Notes under the pieces: model-generated | Told to the model about the DNA's origin: nothing | What the model saw: only the letters and a program-made list of their open reading frames with translations | Database searches by the model: none | Shown here: positions 1 through 11,077 of the stretch, in pieces | Numbering within the stretch: the first letter of the stretch is position 1 | Layout: each line of letters begins with the position of its first letter | Translations under genes and position numbers: made by a program | NCBI GenBank assembly: GCA_030544235.1 | Contig: CM060465.1 | Location: 27,164,988 to 27,228,987, forward strand | Length of the DNA stretch: 64,000 nt | Source: Lepturacanthus savala | Taxonomy: Eukaryota > Chordata > Actinopteri > Scombriformes > Trichiuridae | Direction of reading: 5' to 3'

Positions 1-1736
1 TGCTAGCAGAGCTGGCTGCGCTCCCGTCAGCCTACATGCCGGACGCCCCCGGGAGCTTTTCACTGGAAGTGTTGAAGCAGAAATTACCTCTTCGCCCAAA
101 ACACGGGGGTTTCAAGGTTTCCTTAATGAACGATGTGTGCGTTGCTCTGATGATGAGGGGTTGGAAGGAGGCGCTGTGGCCATCTGCTGGGGACGGCCGG
201 TGTCAGATCTCCAGCCAGCGGTGATTTATCTCAACCTTGTTTTTACTCTCCTGCGAGGGTCAAGGGCTGCAACTTTACAACACAATTATTGGAATGGAAA
301 ACATAAGTGGTCCTCGCAGAGCAGTTTTTACTTTACCTGTTAACAGGTTAATCACAGGTTGATGTAATATCATTTAAAATAATACGTTCTGAAAGTTAAA
401 CACGCAAAAAGATCTGATTAGAGCTGCAACATGATTGGAAGAAATCATGTGTGTTTTAACTGCTGAATATCAGCCAGGGATTCATATGTTAATCATAAGT
501 GGACAAAAAATTACTAATCGGCTATTATCTATGTGCAAATTATTCACATATGCCTTTAAAAAAACTTAAATCATTAACATTTATAATCTGAATTTGTTAG
601 TACTTTGCAAATTTATCTATGTAATAGAAAAACACAACTTTAATGAACCTTGCTTACAAATCCCAACACAGACTTAAAGCAATACACACACTGCACCAAC
701 TAAATCCATAAATATATTTATTCAAAGAAGTCAAAAAAATCCACAGGTTAGGCGTCTTAAGTTCATTTTTTATTTATTGTTAACTCTCCCGCTGTTTGAG
801 ACAGTGGACTCTAGCCAAAATGTTTTAAACACGTTTGATTTTTTCATGCTGAGTTTGGTGTAGCTCATCCAGTGTGACGCCGCCTGACTGAAATCTGACA
901 GTGATCCTGACAGCTGCCAGTGAGATTTTGACTTAGAGGCAATAAAAAAACAAGTACGCGGATGTCCTGACAGAGACCCTCCATACATCCTTTAATGGCA
1001 AGGAAAGTATTCCATCGTATTAATATGACCCAGATATAGCCCCTATTACCTAGTTATTACTTTAATTGAATCACATTGTATTATTAATTGTTACCGCTTT
1101 ATTTTAAAACTATTACCCCACTACTGTTTTTTATCTATCAGGGCTCTGAACAGCCAAGGTGAGTTTCCAGACCTCAGAAATCAATTCAAAATGTTTCTCA
1201 AAGCTGCAGAGAAGCTGTGGAGTCTTTGCCGAATCTCTAAAATTAATCTTTCTTCTCATTACTAAAAAAAAAAAAAAAAAGCAATCTTTTGAACAAGGTT
1301 ATTAAGGCAAGATGGGAGTTTTTTGGAGTTGTTTTTAGCTCCTGCGGCTGTGTTTATGTGACAGTGGAAGAAATGCTGCCAAACAGCTCAGCTTATAGCT
1401 TCATATACTCTCTGGATGTTGTTTCCCTCTAGCTCAGTGCCAAGATAAATCACCCTCTTCTGGACTTTGAATAGGTTTGAATTAGCCTCTTCTAAAACCT
1501 TACAGTGTAGTTTTAAACATTTATCGACAACAGCAGCCCGGCTCTGCGAGTAGATTGGTCTGGTGATGAATTCAGGGCATTTTCACCACAGGACAGCAAC
1601 TGTTACATTCCAGCTCCATGTCCGCACACTGTTTCTCATCAAGTTTTCCGCATTAAGGGGAGACTGATGGATCTATTTTCTGTTTGCATCGCCTTCTTGG
1701 GAGGGACTATCTATCCGGAATGAAAGCTGTTTCCCA
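1..1736. other. IMMP2L intron DNA, no gene seen
   Basis: No recognisable exon, repeat family or RNA gene. The first ~260 bases are GC-richer than the rest, with mixed composition that could be conserved non-coding DNA; the remainder is AT-rich with a 17-base A run near 1263-1280. Confidence 0.4.
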
Positions 1737-1737
1737 C

Positions 1738-1800
1738 AGCTCAGTGGTTGGCACTATTGCCTCACAAACAAATTTGAGTTCAAATCCTGGTCATCCCAAG
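1738..1800 (+). mobile_element. tRNA-like SINE head fragment
   Basis: CTCAGTGGTTGGCAC followed 24 bases later by GAGTTCAAATCCTGG resembles the A box and B box of a tRNA-derived SINE promoter. The body after the head is not recognisable, so this is a truncated or old copy. Confidence 0.45.
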
Positions 1801-2306
1801 CTCTTGTGGCATTTCCTCCATCCTTTTTAACTTTCCTTCTTCCTTTCATCAAAGACACATGTAAGGGTTAATACTCCTGCCACTGCTCCTAGTGTATAGA
1901 ATGTCTCTAATGTAGAGAATAAATACTTTATCGATAAAGCATAAAGTAAATGCATTTCTCACTCTGTAGGAAGGACTGATTTGACTGTTCAGCCTCCAGA
2001 GGTGCACTGTGGAGTCGATGTGCCCGGGAAAAGTCGTTATGTCTTCTGTTCCCTGGAGCATTTACCCAGCAGGCAGCATTCACTACAGCCCAGACTCTCC
2101 CATTGATCACACCAGCCGTGACCACGGCGGCGTCGGGTCTGGGGCGATGACCGACCTTTACCTTTTGGTGACTGGTTATGAAGTTACATGAGCCCTGTGT
2201 ATGTGTAAGATTTTCAACCAACCAGTGACAGGCCAAGTACTCTATAAGGGCACGTCAGTGAAATAATGGATAAGTAAATTGCGCTGATGGCAAAACCTAG
2301 TCTAGT

Positions 2307-2632
2307 CTTCTACCGCTCATCCGGGTGGGGCAGCCTCAGCAGAGAAGCCCAGACTTCCCTCTCCACGGCCAAGTCCTCCAGCTCTTCCTGGGGAACCCCA
2401 AGGCGTTCCCAGGCCTGCTGAGAGACACGGTCTCCCCAGCGTGTCCTGGGTCTACCCCCGGGGCCACCTCCCGGAGGAACATGCCTGGGACACCCAGGAA
2501 GTCATCCACAAGGCATCCTCACTAGATGCCTGAGCCACCTCATCTGGCTCCTCTTGATGGCGAGGAGCAGCAGTTCTACTCCGAGCTCCTTCCGGATGAC
2601 GTGAGCTTTTCACTCTATCTTTTTTTTTATAT
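2307..2632 (+). mobile_element. Dispersed fish repeat, LINE-like fragment, copy 1
   Basis: GC-rich block starting TTCTACCGCTCATCCGGGTG and containing CAGAGAAGCCCAGACTTCCC and CCACCTCATCTGGCTCCTCT. A second copy with the same landmarks in the same order lies at 62102-62300. I recognise it as a family common in teleost genomes, probably a non-LTR retrotransposon end; the family name is not certain. Confidence 0.6.
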
Positions 2633-2654
2633 ATGAGATATTTTCTTGGTTTTT

Positions 2655-2800
2655 CTATGCTTTTATTGATATTTCAGTTGAGAGAGACAGGGGCAATAAC
2701 ATACAAGAAAGGGCTGCCCAATGCAAGACTCAAACCGGGGCTAGCTGCGATGAGGATTCAGGCCTCTATATGTAGCTGCTCGGCTGTCTGTCAGCAGAGC
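2655..2800 (-). mobile_element. tRNA-derived SINE, reverse orientation, degraded
   Basis: On the - strand a head with CCCCGGTTTGAGTCTTG (B-box-like) leads into a body ending CCCTGTCTCTCTCAACTGAA and then TATCAATAAAAG. This is the order expected for the fish SINE family seen complete at 49175-49340. Confidence 0.45.
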
Positions 2801-2850
2801 AATGGTTTTGGTTTGTCTGTTCTCTTAATCCATCCATTTTTTAAGTAATG

Positions 2851-4455
2851 ATCATTACAGCTCATATTGGATCTGTATTCTCTGCCTTAACTTTAAATCA
2901 CTGTAAACCCTTACCAAGTCTTACAGCCTTGGGCATGTCAGTGACTCCAGCCCTGTTTCCCCAGCTGTAGCCAGGTTCCTGCTTGTGTTTGCAGAGTAGG
3001 TAGCAGAGGCGTCTGGCTTGTACACATAGAGACAATTTCCCAGGCTTTCACTGTTGTTTCCTGGACAGGTTTTTATCAGTAAAGAATAGATTTTGCCTCC
3101 AGCGTGATACAGATATCGGAGACGTCGGTTTCCCCACCTGCTTTGTCTCTGTAGTGGTTCTTTTCCGATGAGCTTCCCCTTCCTGAGAACGATTAATGCT
3201 CAGAGACACACAACTTTCTGCCATTTCAGCTTTTACAAATAACCTACTTTCAGCCACAAAAACATTTGTGTTGGCTTGTGTCTATATTTATCCATTCTCC
3301 TACCTAATAGATTGTGGATTTTATGAGATATGAATGGATAATTGCTTTGATCTCTTAGACTATGACAGTTAAGTCATTTTAGGAGGCTCATCTTAGGGCT
3401 TTGATTAATTGATTTTGGGTCTTTTCGAGATTTACAGATTTACTGCATCTTAGGTAAGCAGAGTTAAGGAGCATCTCTTACTTCCTCATCATCTCTTACA
3501 AACCAGACTGATATGAATGAATATGAATTTAGACTCCGTATCACAGTGGAGTTTGAGCTTCCTGGAGGAGGATGAGGTCCAGCAGTCATAAAATGACAGG
3601 GAGGCACCAAGTCGCTTCAAGGAGAAAAAAGACTTCTCCCATGAGCAAAGCAAAAGCACACATCCTGGGTGAGCTCGTGCTGTACTGCAGGCTTTTTTTT
3701 TACCTGAGTAAGTCTGTGTATGTGTTTATTTTATCTAACCTGGTTTTAGGTTTATTTACTTTGCAGTGTTTTATTTAGGCCCGTACAGATATACTTTAAG
3801 GTAAAATGTGTACATTGTTGAATGCCTTATATTAAAAATGGTTAGACATTACACATCTTTTGTTTGGTTCAAATACGCTGTAACCTACACTACATCATTA
3901 TAGTAGACCTTATTCATTTATATATAGGTAATAACGTGTACTAAAATGTTACTTAAAGTAGAAGTCAACAAGAAATGTGAAAGTGTGACAGCTGTGAATA
4001 CATTCTTTGAGATATTATGGAACAATGGGCTGAATGTATGTTTTATGCAGTCAGGCCTCGGTTATGTCTGCTGAATTAGTGCAGCGCTGCATAGTAATTG
4101 AGAAATCGTCTGCTCTGCAAGTTTGCAAAACAATTATCTGCTTCCATGTCCACTCCTTAATCAGAGTCTCACTGTGGATGAAGATCCAGCTCCAGCACTA
4201 GGTTCTCACACCTAGTTTAGCAAGTGTATTTGTAATAATAACTAATAAAATTGATAGGTGTGTCAGATTTACGGTAGGTGTATGGAGGATCAATAGTCCC
4301 CATATAGGTTTTCATTCTGGGCATTATGTTTTATTGTTTGTATCTTTAAAACTACTTCTTTCCCCCTGTATGTACTACCTTGTATAATTTTTTGGCAGTA
4401 CAATACTTCAATGAGGTCATGTCCAGAAAGACTCCTGAGAGAGCAAAGGAAGGGT
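2851..4455. other. IMMP2L intron DNA, no gene seen
   Basis: AT-rich unique-looking sequence without exon-like open frames, RNA genes or recognised repeats. Confidence 0.4.

Positions 4456-4507
<52 letters not shown>
4456..4507. repeat. (GT)n microsatellite
   Basis: About 25 near-perfect GT dinucleotides ending in GTGCGCAGG. Apparent Cys-Val or Thr-His open frames across it are artefacts. Confidence 0.95.
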
Positions 4508-4509
<2 letters not shown>

Positions 4510-5798
4510 AGGCGGGGGAGAACAAGTCATGGTGCAGGTGCCTATCGGAGTGTAGGCGTGAGCCCGAGCACAGGGTGCACAGTTCCAAAAATAGAAAATC
4601 AATTTGTGGCAGGCAAAGTTTTATTGTGACGGGTCGCCATAAATAATTGAATGTATGGGAAACACTGCTAAAAGATAAGCTGTAGCTGAACCTTTAAAGT
4701 GGGCTTATTTGTCCGGATAATGGCTCCAGTTGTTCGGCAGATGCCTGCTGTGCATGGCGATGACATTTGGCCGAGCAGTAATGAGCGGGGCTAACGGAGC
4801 GGTGCTGTATGGTGGGACGGTGCCACTCACAACAGCCCGGTCTTAATTTTCCTCTAATCTCCCCCCCTCACCTTGGCTCCCGGCTCTAATCACTATACTA
4901 GGAGGAAGCCAGTGTTTAAATGAAGCAGCTTACTGGGTGATTAGGTAAAGGTAAATTATTCATTACAGAACGTGTAATCATAGTGCAGCCTTTGGTGGAG
5001 GGTGAGGGAATTCACGGTCCGCTCTCCCGGAGCGAGACCACGCCACTCCCCTTTGCCATTGATGGCAGCCGAAAAGGATCTTGAGAGATGAAAGAGACAC
5101 AGAGAGGTTATGGAGCCATGGAAAATGCATGTAAACCACAAGCCTGATGGCAGCTTGTTACCAGGAGATGTGAAATCTTTCTCCTCACATCAGGAACTCG
5201 TGGGTTCCACAGGACGCATAATAATATGTGAGACTCTGTACAACCACTGGTGTATGAACAGAATCACCAAAAATCAAAACGTTACTTTTTCATGTCTAAA
5301 TTAACATGCTGGTGATTTCATTTATCCTTGATTTTTGTGCTTCTACCATGCGTGGGTAGGCTAGGAATCTGAATTTCATCAGTCATGATGTAATGTTGAT
5401 AAAGTAATGTAAGATCAGGGATTATTTTGAAAATTGCTTTGTGCCTTTCCTCTCAGACTGCCTGTCTGACTCATTCTGTCCTGTACAAGATTAACGTGAC
5501 TTCATAATGGCTCCATCGAAAAATAGACTCTGCATGTATATTTCAAAGCCTTGTGTTGCTTTTAGGAAAAACAAGTATTGACTAGAGTGTTAGTCATCAG
5601 TTCCAACTGCCAAGACCTGTGCAAACAAGCGGTTACTATAAAGTAATAAAGCAACAATGATGTTTTAGATAGGTCAGACTCCACAAAAGCACATTTCAGG
5701 TTCACATTTAAGTTGTCACTGTTTGCCTGGTCTGATAATCAGTGAATTATCAATTAATTTCACTTCCCCCTTCAGTGGTACCTGTTTTCTGCTTTTAA
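4508..5798. other. IMMP2L intron DNA, no gene; conserved-looking patch 4700-4930
   Basis: 4700-4930 has balanced composition with scattered TAAT-type homeodomain cores and looks like vertebrate conserved non-coding DNA. That is a guess from texture only. The rest is plain intron. Confidence 0.25.
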
Positions 5799-5799
5799 A

Positions 5800-6212
5800 T
5801 CTGCCAAGGAGGTTATGTTTTAACTGTTATTTGTCTGTCAGTTTCTTTGTTTGTCTGTTTCTTAGCAAAATGCCTCAAAAGGTTTTGGCCGGATTTTCAT
5901 CAGTTTTTCAGCAAATGTTGGGAATTGTACCATGAACAAAGGATTACATTTTAGTAATGATCCAGAAGAAATTCTGGTTTCTGGATAATGTTTAGTGTTT
6001 TGTAATATTGCAATAAATGGACCTTCAAAGAGGCAATATCGTTTGGGGCCACCTGCTGGTGATAACTTCCACCTGCATAGCTTGTTTTCTTTGCACACTA
6101 AGTCAGACACTAAGAGAGGACTTTGACTACACCTGCTCTTCATTCCATGCTAGTGCATTTATTCAATAAATAAAGGACAATAATGTTAGGTCACAATATG
6201 CTTGGCAGAGGT
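5800..6212 (+). mobile_element. MITE-like dispersed repeat with CTGCCAAGG termini, copy 1
   Basis: Starts TCTGCCAAGGAGGTTATGTT and ends CTTGGCAGAGGT, which are inverted repeats of each other. The interior matches the element at 25220-25552 almost throughout: GGATTTTCATCAG..., AATGATCCAGAAGAAATTCT..., CGTTTGGGGCCACCTG. It is about 80 bp longer than copy 2, with extra sequence at 6090-6195. No coding capacity; non-autonomous. Confidence 0.7.
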
Positions 6213-6570
6213 CCGCACTCTCAGAGTGTTTTTCTAGTTTGTATTTGCTTTTGCTTATTTTTCAAGGCCCACATGTCTAAAACCACTGAGGACAAACAGC
6301 AGAAACTGAAAGTTTACTCATGAATTTATCTGCAGTGTTTGTATTGACATCAGTCTGGTGTCTGCAGGCAGCTCCTAGCTTTTGTTATTGTTTAGATTGA
6401 GAGATTTTTTTGTTTACTGAGTAAGGAGGGACATAGAAAGATCGATCTCTGGATATTAAGAATTGATCATTCAATTAAAAATTGAGGGGGGAAAAAATCA
6501 AAACCTTTGAGAAAAACACTGAACCCTCAAAGAGAGTATAGCTGTTAATTGACAAATAGTGGAGGGCAGG

Positions 6571-6677
<107 letters not shown>

Positions 6678-8888
6678 AAGCATAATGTCCTGAGTCAATG
6701 TTTCCAGGAAAAGATTTTAAAGGATTAGCAGCGGCTACAAAATCAGAGAAAGTCATCAATGAACCAGAAAGACTCCTGCGTCTGTGCAGGAAATAACCTT
6801 GTCTTGTAAGTGACTGAACCTCAGCTTCAGTTTATCGGCAGAGGTTAAGCGCACGCTCGACATCTGTGACTCTCCATCATGAAACAATAATAGCAAAAGC
6901 TCAAAAAGCTTTGTGCCCCAAGATCACCCAATGTCAGTGATGTTGTTTTAGCCTAATGGTCTGGTGAGCGGGAGAATAATGACTTAAAGCCCAGGAGGTT
7001 CTGCATGAGGAAAGCAAGATAAATGTGAGGCTTTTTCTAGTTTTACTTACCCCTAGCAACTAACCCGGGACTGGCCTGAATACCAAATGTTTGTAATGGG
7101 GTAATTATTCATGAGAAAAATAGTTTGACTGCCTGGTGGAGTTTATTTTACCAGCTATGTAGCAAACAAATGGGACATTTTAAAAGTGGAAGCATTGTAA
7201 TGAGTGGTATTAGTTCACTTCAGCCAGGATCATTAGGCTGTTTTCATGGATTATTAGCAGAAAATGAGAAAAAGAGTGCCGGGTAAACACTGGTAATGTA
7301 ATCATAACGACTACAGATGTGATTCTGCTGGGACTAAACGTGCAGTCAGAGCTCATTAAGCTGCGGCTCGGCTGTTTTGGGGTTCATGTTTTTTCCAATA
7401 TGTCTCTATAGAGTTTCTTGCTTGTTATTCAGTCACTGATGTTTTTTTTTCTGATCTTCTCCTCGATTCAAATCACAAAGCAGGCCGTCCCCGCCCTGCC
7501 GTCACCTTTTTTGTTTTAATCCTCGCATATACTGCAGCATCTGTTGTGAGGGAGGTTTCTGCAGCAGACGTGACTTCTGAATTTTCGTTGAGTAGCCAAA
7601 ACTTCTCAGACAATGCTGGCGGAAGAGTAAAGCTGATCCAATACCTCTAGGCCGGATTCCTGCAGCTACAGAGACCCTATTGAGTCAGCTCATTAATTTA
7701 CTACCTTAAAGGCAACGACTGGTAATTTGAAAATAATATTCGAGCATGTGTGAATATATCCCTGCAGTGTTTTTTTATTGTGATGTTTTCAACTCTCTGC
7801 ATGGAAACTGTCGCTTTGAGTGATGAAGTTATCATTGCACATGTTCATTCAACCAATCACTTCCCTACCACACATTATTGTAAGGAATGATTTATTATAT
7901 GTGGAGAAGAAATGTCAGGATAATCCTCCCAATATTGCCCGGATCCTCAGCTTTTATCTGCAAAATGTAGTAGCTGCTTGCTGCCTTATTGCCATATGCA
8001 GTTTATTTCTTAGAGGAATTTCATCAGAGTAGTAATCATGGTGAAAAGAAACTCAAAACCTTTGAAAAAACTCAATTATAAGTAAAAGACTGGTAGCCGA
8101 TCTCAAGTTTTGTGGATTTCCATGCCTTTAGATCAGTTAAATAAGGAAGAAAAGAGAAAAAGAAATTAAGAAAAGAGCCAAGGAAAGAGGAACAACAGAA
8201 GTAAGAAAATAAGGGTACGAAGGGAGCGAGAGGAATATGTTTAGGAGAAAGAAAAGAGGGAAGATGCCAAACCACGTATTTGGTCACTTAGTTTGGAGGA
8301 CTTGTTGATCAAAAACACAAAAATGTTTTTCATTGCTACCACGGAAAACTAACAGACATTCACAAGTGGAAAAACTGTTTCCCGCATTTTTTGCATGAGA
8401 TGTTCAATGATGTCTGGCCCCCTTATCTTGCCACAGAAATCATCATTCATTTGCAGAGTAGATCATTGCCTGTCATGCTCAGTATTAATGAGCTGGCGCA
8501 TTTGTGAGGATAATCATCTGTGAATTAATCACGTCTGCGGTGGAGCGACGCCCACCTCTGATTGGCTGCTGCTGAAGGATGCAGGGCTTCGCCACAAATA
8601 CATATAATCTATATTAACTTTATTCTCTGCTTTGTATGGGGACTCATTTACTGCATATTACTCTGATGAATCGAGATGCCCATGGGGATATTAACAGAAA
8701 ATGGTAACAGAAATGGTAATTTTGACATTTATTAGATTGGTTACAACTGCAAGAGTTGGGAAGTGCGGATTAGAAACTCATGCTTCTCCAGAGCATGAAC
8801 CTTTCTTGTGTTAGTATAGCTTTAGCTTGAGGAGTAGCGTGTCACTCTTAAAATTGTAAAATTTTTAAATGAAGCTACAAAAACAGCT
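6678..8888. other. IMMP2L intron DNA, no gene; conserved-looking non-coding stretches
   Basis: No exon or repeat family is evident. 6880-7350, 7590-7760 and 7900-8010 have even composition with repeated TAAT/ATTA cores and CATGAGAA- or ATTCATGAG-type motifs, a texture typical of vertebrate conserved non-coding elements near neural genes. 8130-8270 is purine-rich. Confidence 0.3.
8405..8600. promoter_or_regulatory. Candidate conserved non-coding element (possible enhancer)
   Basis: Even-composition block with CTTATCTTGCC (GATA-like on the reverse strand), several ATTA/TAAT cores, and GATTGGCTG (CCAAT-box-like). It lies about 2 kb past the 3' end of LRRN3 in the shared intron. Regulatory function is inferred from texture and position only. 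Confidence 0.25.
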
Positions 8889-8889
8889 G

Positions 8890-8909
8890 CCCCCCCCCCC
8901 CCCCCCCCC
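8890..8909. repeat. 20-base C homopolymer
   Basis: Uninterrupted run of C; its length may be unreliable in the assembly. Confidence 0.95.
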
Positions 8910-10589
8910 TTAGCTTTATTTTGGATATTCATGGTCTTCACAAGATGAATCATAAAAGTGCCAATGGCCACCTGATGACCTCCAGTATCATCACCTTTAG
9001 ACCAAAATATGAAAATCTCCACACAAGAGATAATTGAATTGCAAGGTTGACTTGAAATTTGCAGAGCTCATTCCTGCTCCTAAGTTTTGATTTATAACCC
9101 TTATGACTGTTCCTCTCCTCTTAATGGAAGGTAAATTATGTTGTGGATGTTTCTGTCCAGCACTTTGGTACAGTCGGGTGTGAAGAACTCGCTTGGGAGG
9201 TTATATATTGATGATTTTGCTGGTTTGTATGTAGTCCTGATGAGGCATATTTGAGTCCTTGTTTCAGGATCACTGGGGATTGTGGATTTAATTCAACCTG
9301 CCAGTTGGTGTAGATGCTGAGTGGAAAACTATTTCTGTTTGACAGATTCCCTCTGGATCTGCCACAATATATTATATGTGCACCCTCAGTAGAGAGCAAT
9401 TAATCACTTGGAAGAACCTTTATTTTTTTTTTTTTTTGGCATGTTGGCATTTATTTTTATTTTTTGACATTTTTAAAAAGAATGAGATGCTCACTATTTT
9501 TATTTTGTTTTGCTGCAAGGATTACACTTATCATTTTCTCCTCTCTGAGGGGATGAACGAGAGTTGAACTTGGCAGACCGGGTGAGGGAGCAAACAAAAA
9601 CGAAAAGCCTCTAAAACTACCTGTCATCTCCTCTTTGAAATTGTTCATTTCTCATGCAGCTGTTCTCTTAAATACCCAATATACCCTTCACTGTGCAGCA
9701 CTGAAGCAGCAGGCTCTCTAATGAAGGCGAGCCTGGTTATCTTGTACAGGAGAGCACAGCACATCAGTAACTTCAGCACTGTGAGGCATCAGGCTGTCGT
9801 CATCTGTCCTGCTTGGAACTGAAACTACTGTCCTGGTTTTGTGGTCCCATTTGTCTCCCCCCCCACCCCCGACGGCTCGATGCAAGGCGCTTAACAAACG
9901 AGCCTGATAGTTGCTGAGCTGTTCCTGCGACAGCGGCAGTGTCTCTCCATGGTCACACAGGGAAGGGGAAGGCTTGGGCGCCAGGTTCTTGCTGACCTAT
10001 TCACTACCTACCTCTAATGGGTCATATTTTAGCTCCTGTGGCGGTGACAAATGGCCGCACTCTAAAAGCCCTGTCCAAGGTGCTGAAACTCGGTTGATCT
10101 ATGACTGAGTCCCACTGATTAATGCCTCCCATCAGTTTGCGCGTGACGCCGATTCATCACCTTGCTGAGGTTTGTGTTGGAAATCCATATTGGATTTTTA
10201 ATGAAAGAGAATATAATGCAATTCAAAGTCAATGGGTTTGCCAATGTCCTCACACTTTCACACACCCATTAAGGTACTCGCACACATGCCCACACATACA
10301 CACTCAGGCAAAAACAAACTTGCACGCGTCCTGTGCTGTTTGAGATTGCATTGCATTTCCCTAACAGTGTTACAGCATCTCCCTTGAAGGGCAGCCACTG
10401 TAATTGTGTTTGTCTACAGCAGATCTCACACTTCTACTGCCAAATGATACAGACAGCAACACAACAAGATTTATGAGCCTCATCCATACAAATTTGTATT
10501 TTACCTTTCAACAAATAACTGGTTGCTATTTTTTTTCAGACAGTAGACATACTTTAGTGTGAAAAGTGCAACAAGAAAAGATTGTAGTT
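8910..10589. other. DNA between repeats and LRRN3 3' end, no gene seen
   Basis: No exon-like frame or repeat family. Contains short T and C runs (9421-9438, 9856-9871) and CA-rich patches near 10256-10310. Confidence 0.4.
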
Positions 10590-11077
10590 ATAAGACACCA
10601 CACAGGTTTATTGAAAAATGTATTTGTTCATAAAATTGTTTACATATTAGTTGGTTTTATTGTACACTAGGCTAACAATATTTTTTCTGTCATTATAAAC
10701 TATCTTTGCTTGGCACCATTAATGTAACACAGCAAAGAATATGCTTCTTGCAGACATCAAAGCCGTCTCAATAAGGTATAGTTCCTGTGCTGTGCTTTAC
10801 TTTGGTTGCACTGCATGAATGACCAGTAGCCATGTAGATTATACTCAAGATATCTGCCTGATTAAGCTTGTTATAATGATACAAGTTTGAAATACAAAAT
10901 AGTCTCAATTTATATAGCTGGTTATGTAAATGTGTATGAATTTTCTCTCTGCCAAGTTCCTGTGCAAAACGTCCCACTGACAGTCATGAAAAGAGGGCAC
11001 TTAGATTACATTGTCCAGTGTCCATCACTCATCATCTTCTATTAATCCCAGTGCGCCTTTCCAGACAAGGGCGTTTC
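10590..11077 (-). terminator. lrrn3: LRRN3 3' UTR with poly(A) signals
   Basis: On the - strand after the TAA stop, canonical AATAAA hexamers occur at 10661-10656 and 10612-10607. The second is followed by a GT-rich stretch (CCTGTGTGGTGTCTT) of the kind that follows a cleavage site, so it is the preferred 3' end and gives a UTR of about 480 nt. The UTR is AT-rich with no repeat that I recognise. Confidence 0.55.

Noticed and set aside
36..224. Possible exon at the window start
   Set aside because: The 62-codon frame matches no part of IMMP2L or any family I know.
1738..1800. Functional tRNA gene
   Set aside because: A- and B-box-like motifs are present but no cloverleaf or terminator; fits a SINE head.
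4352..4646. Frames with poly Thr-His or Val-Cys over the (GT)n run
   Set aside because: Direct translation of a microsatellite.
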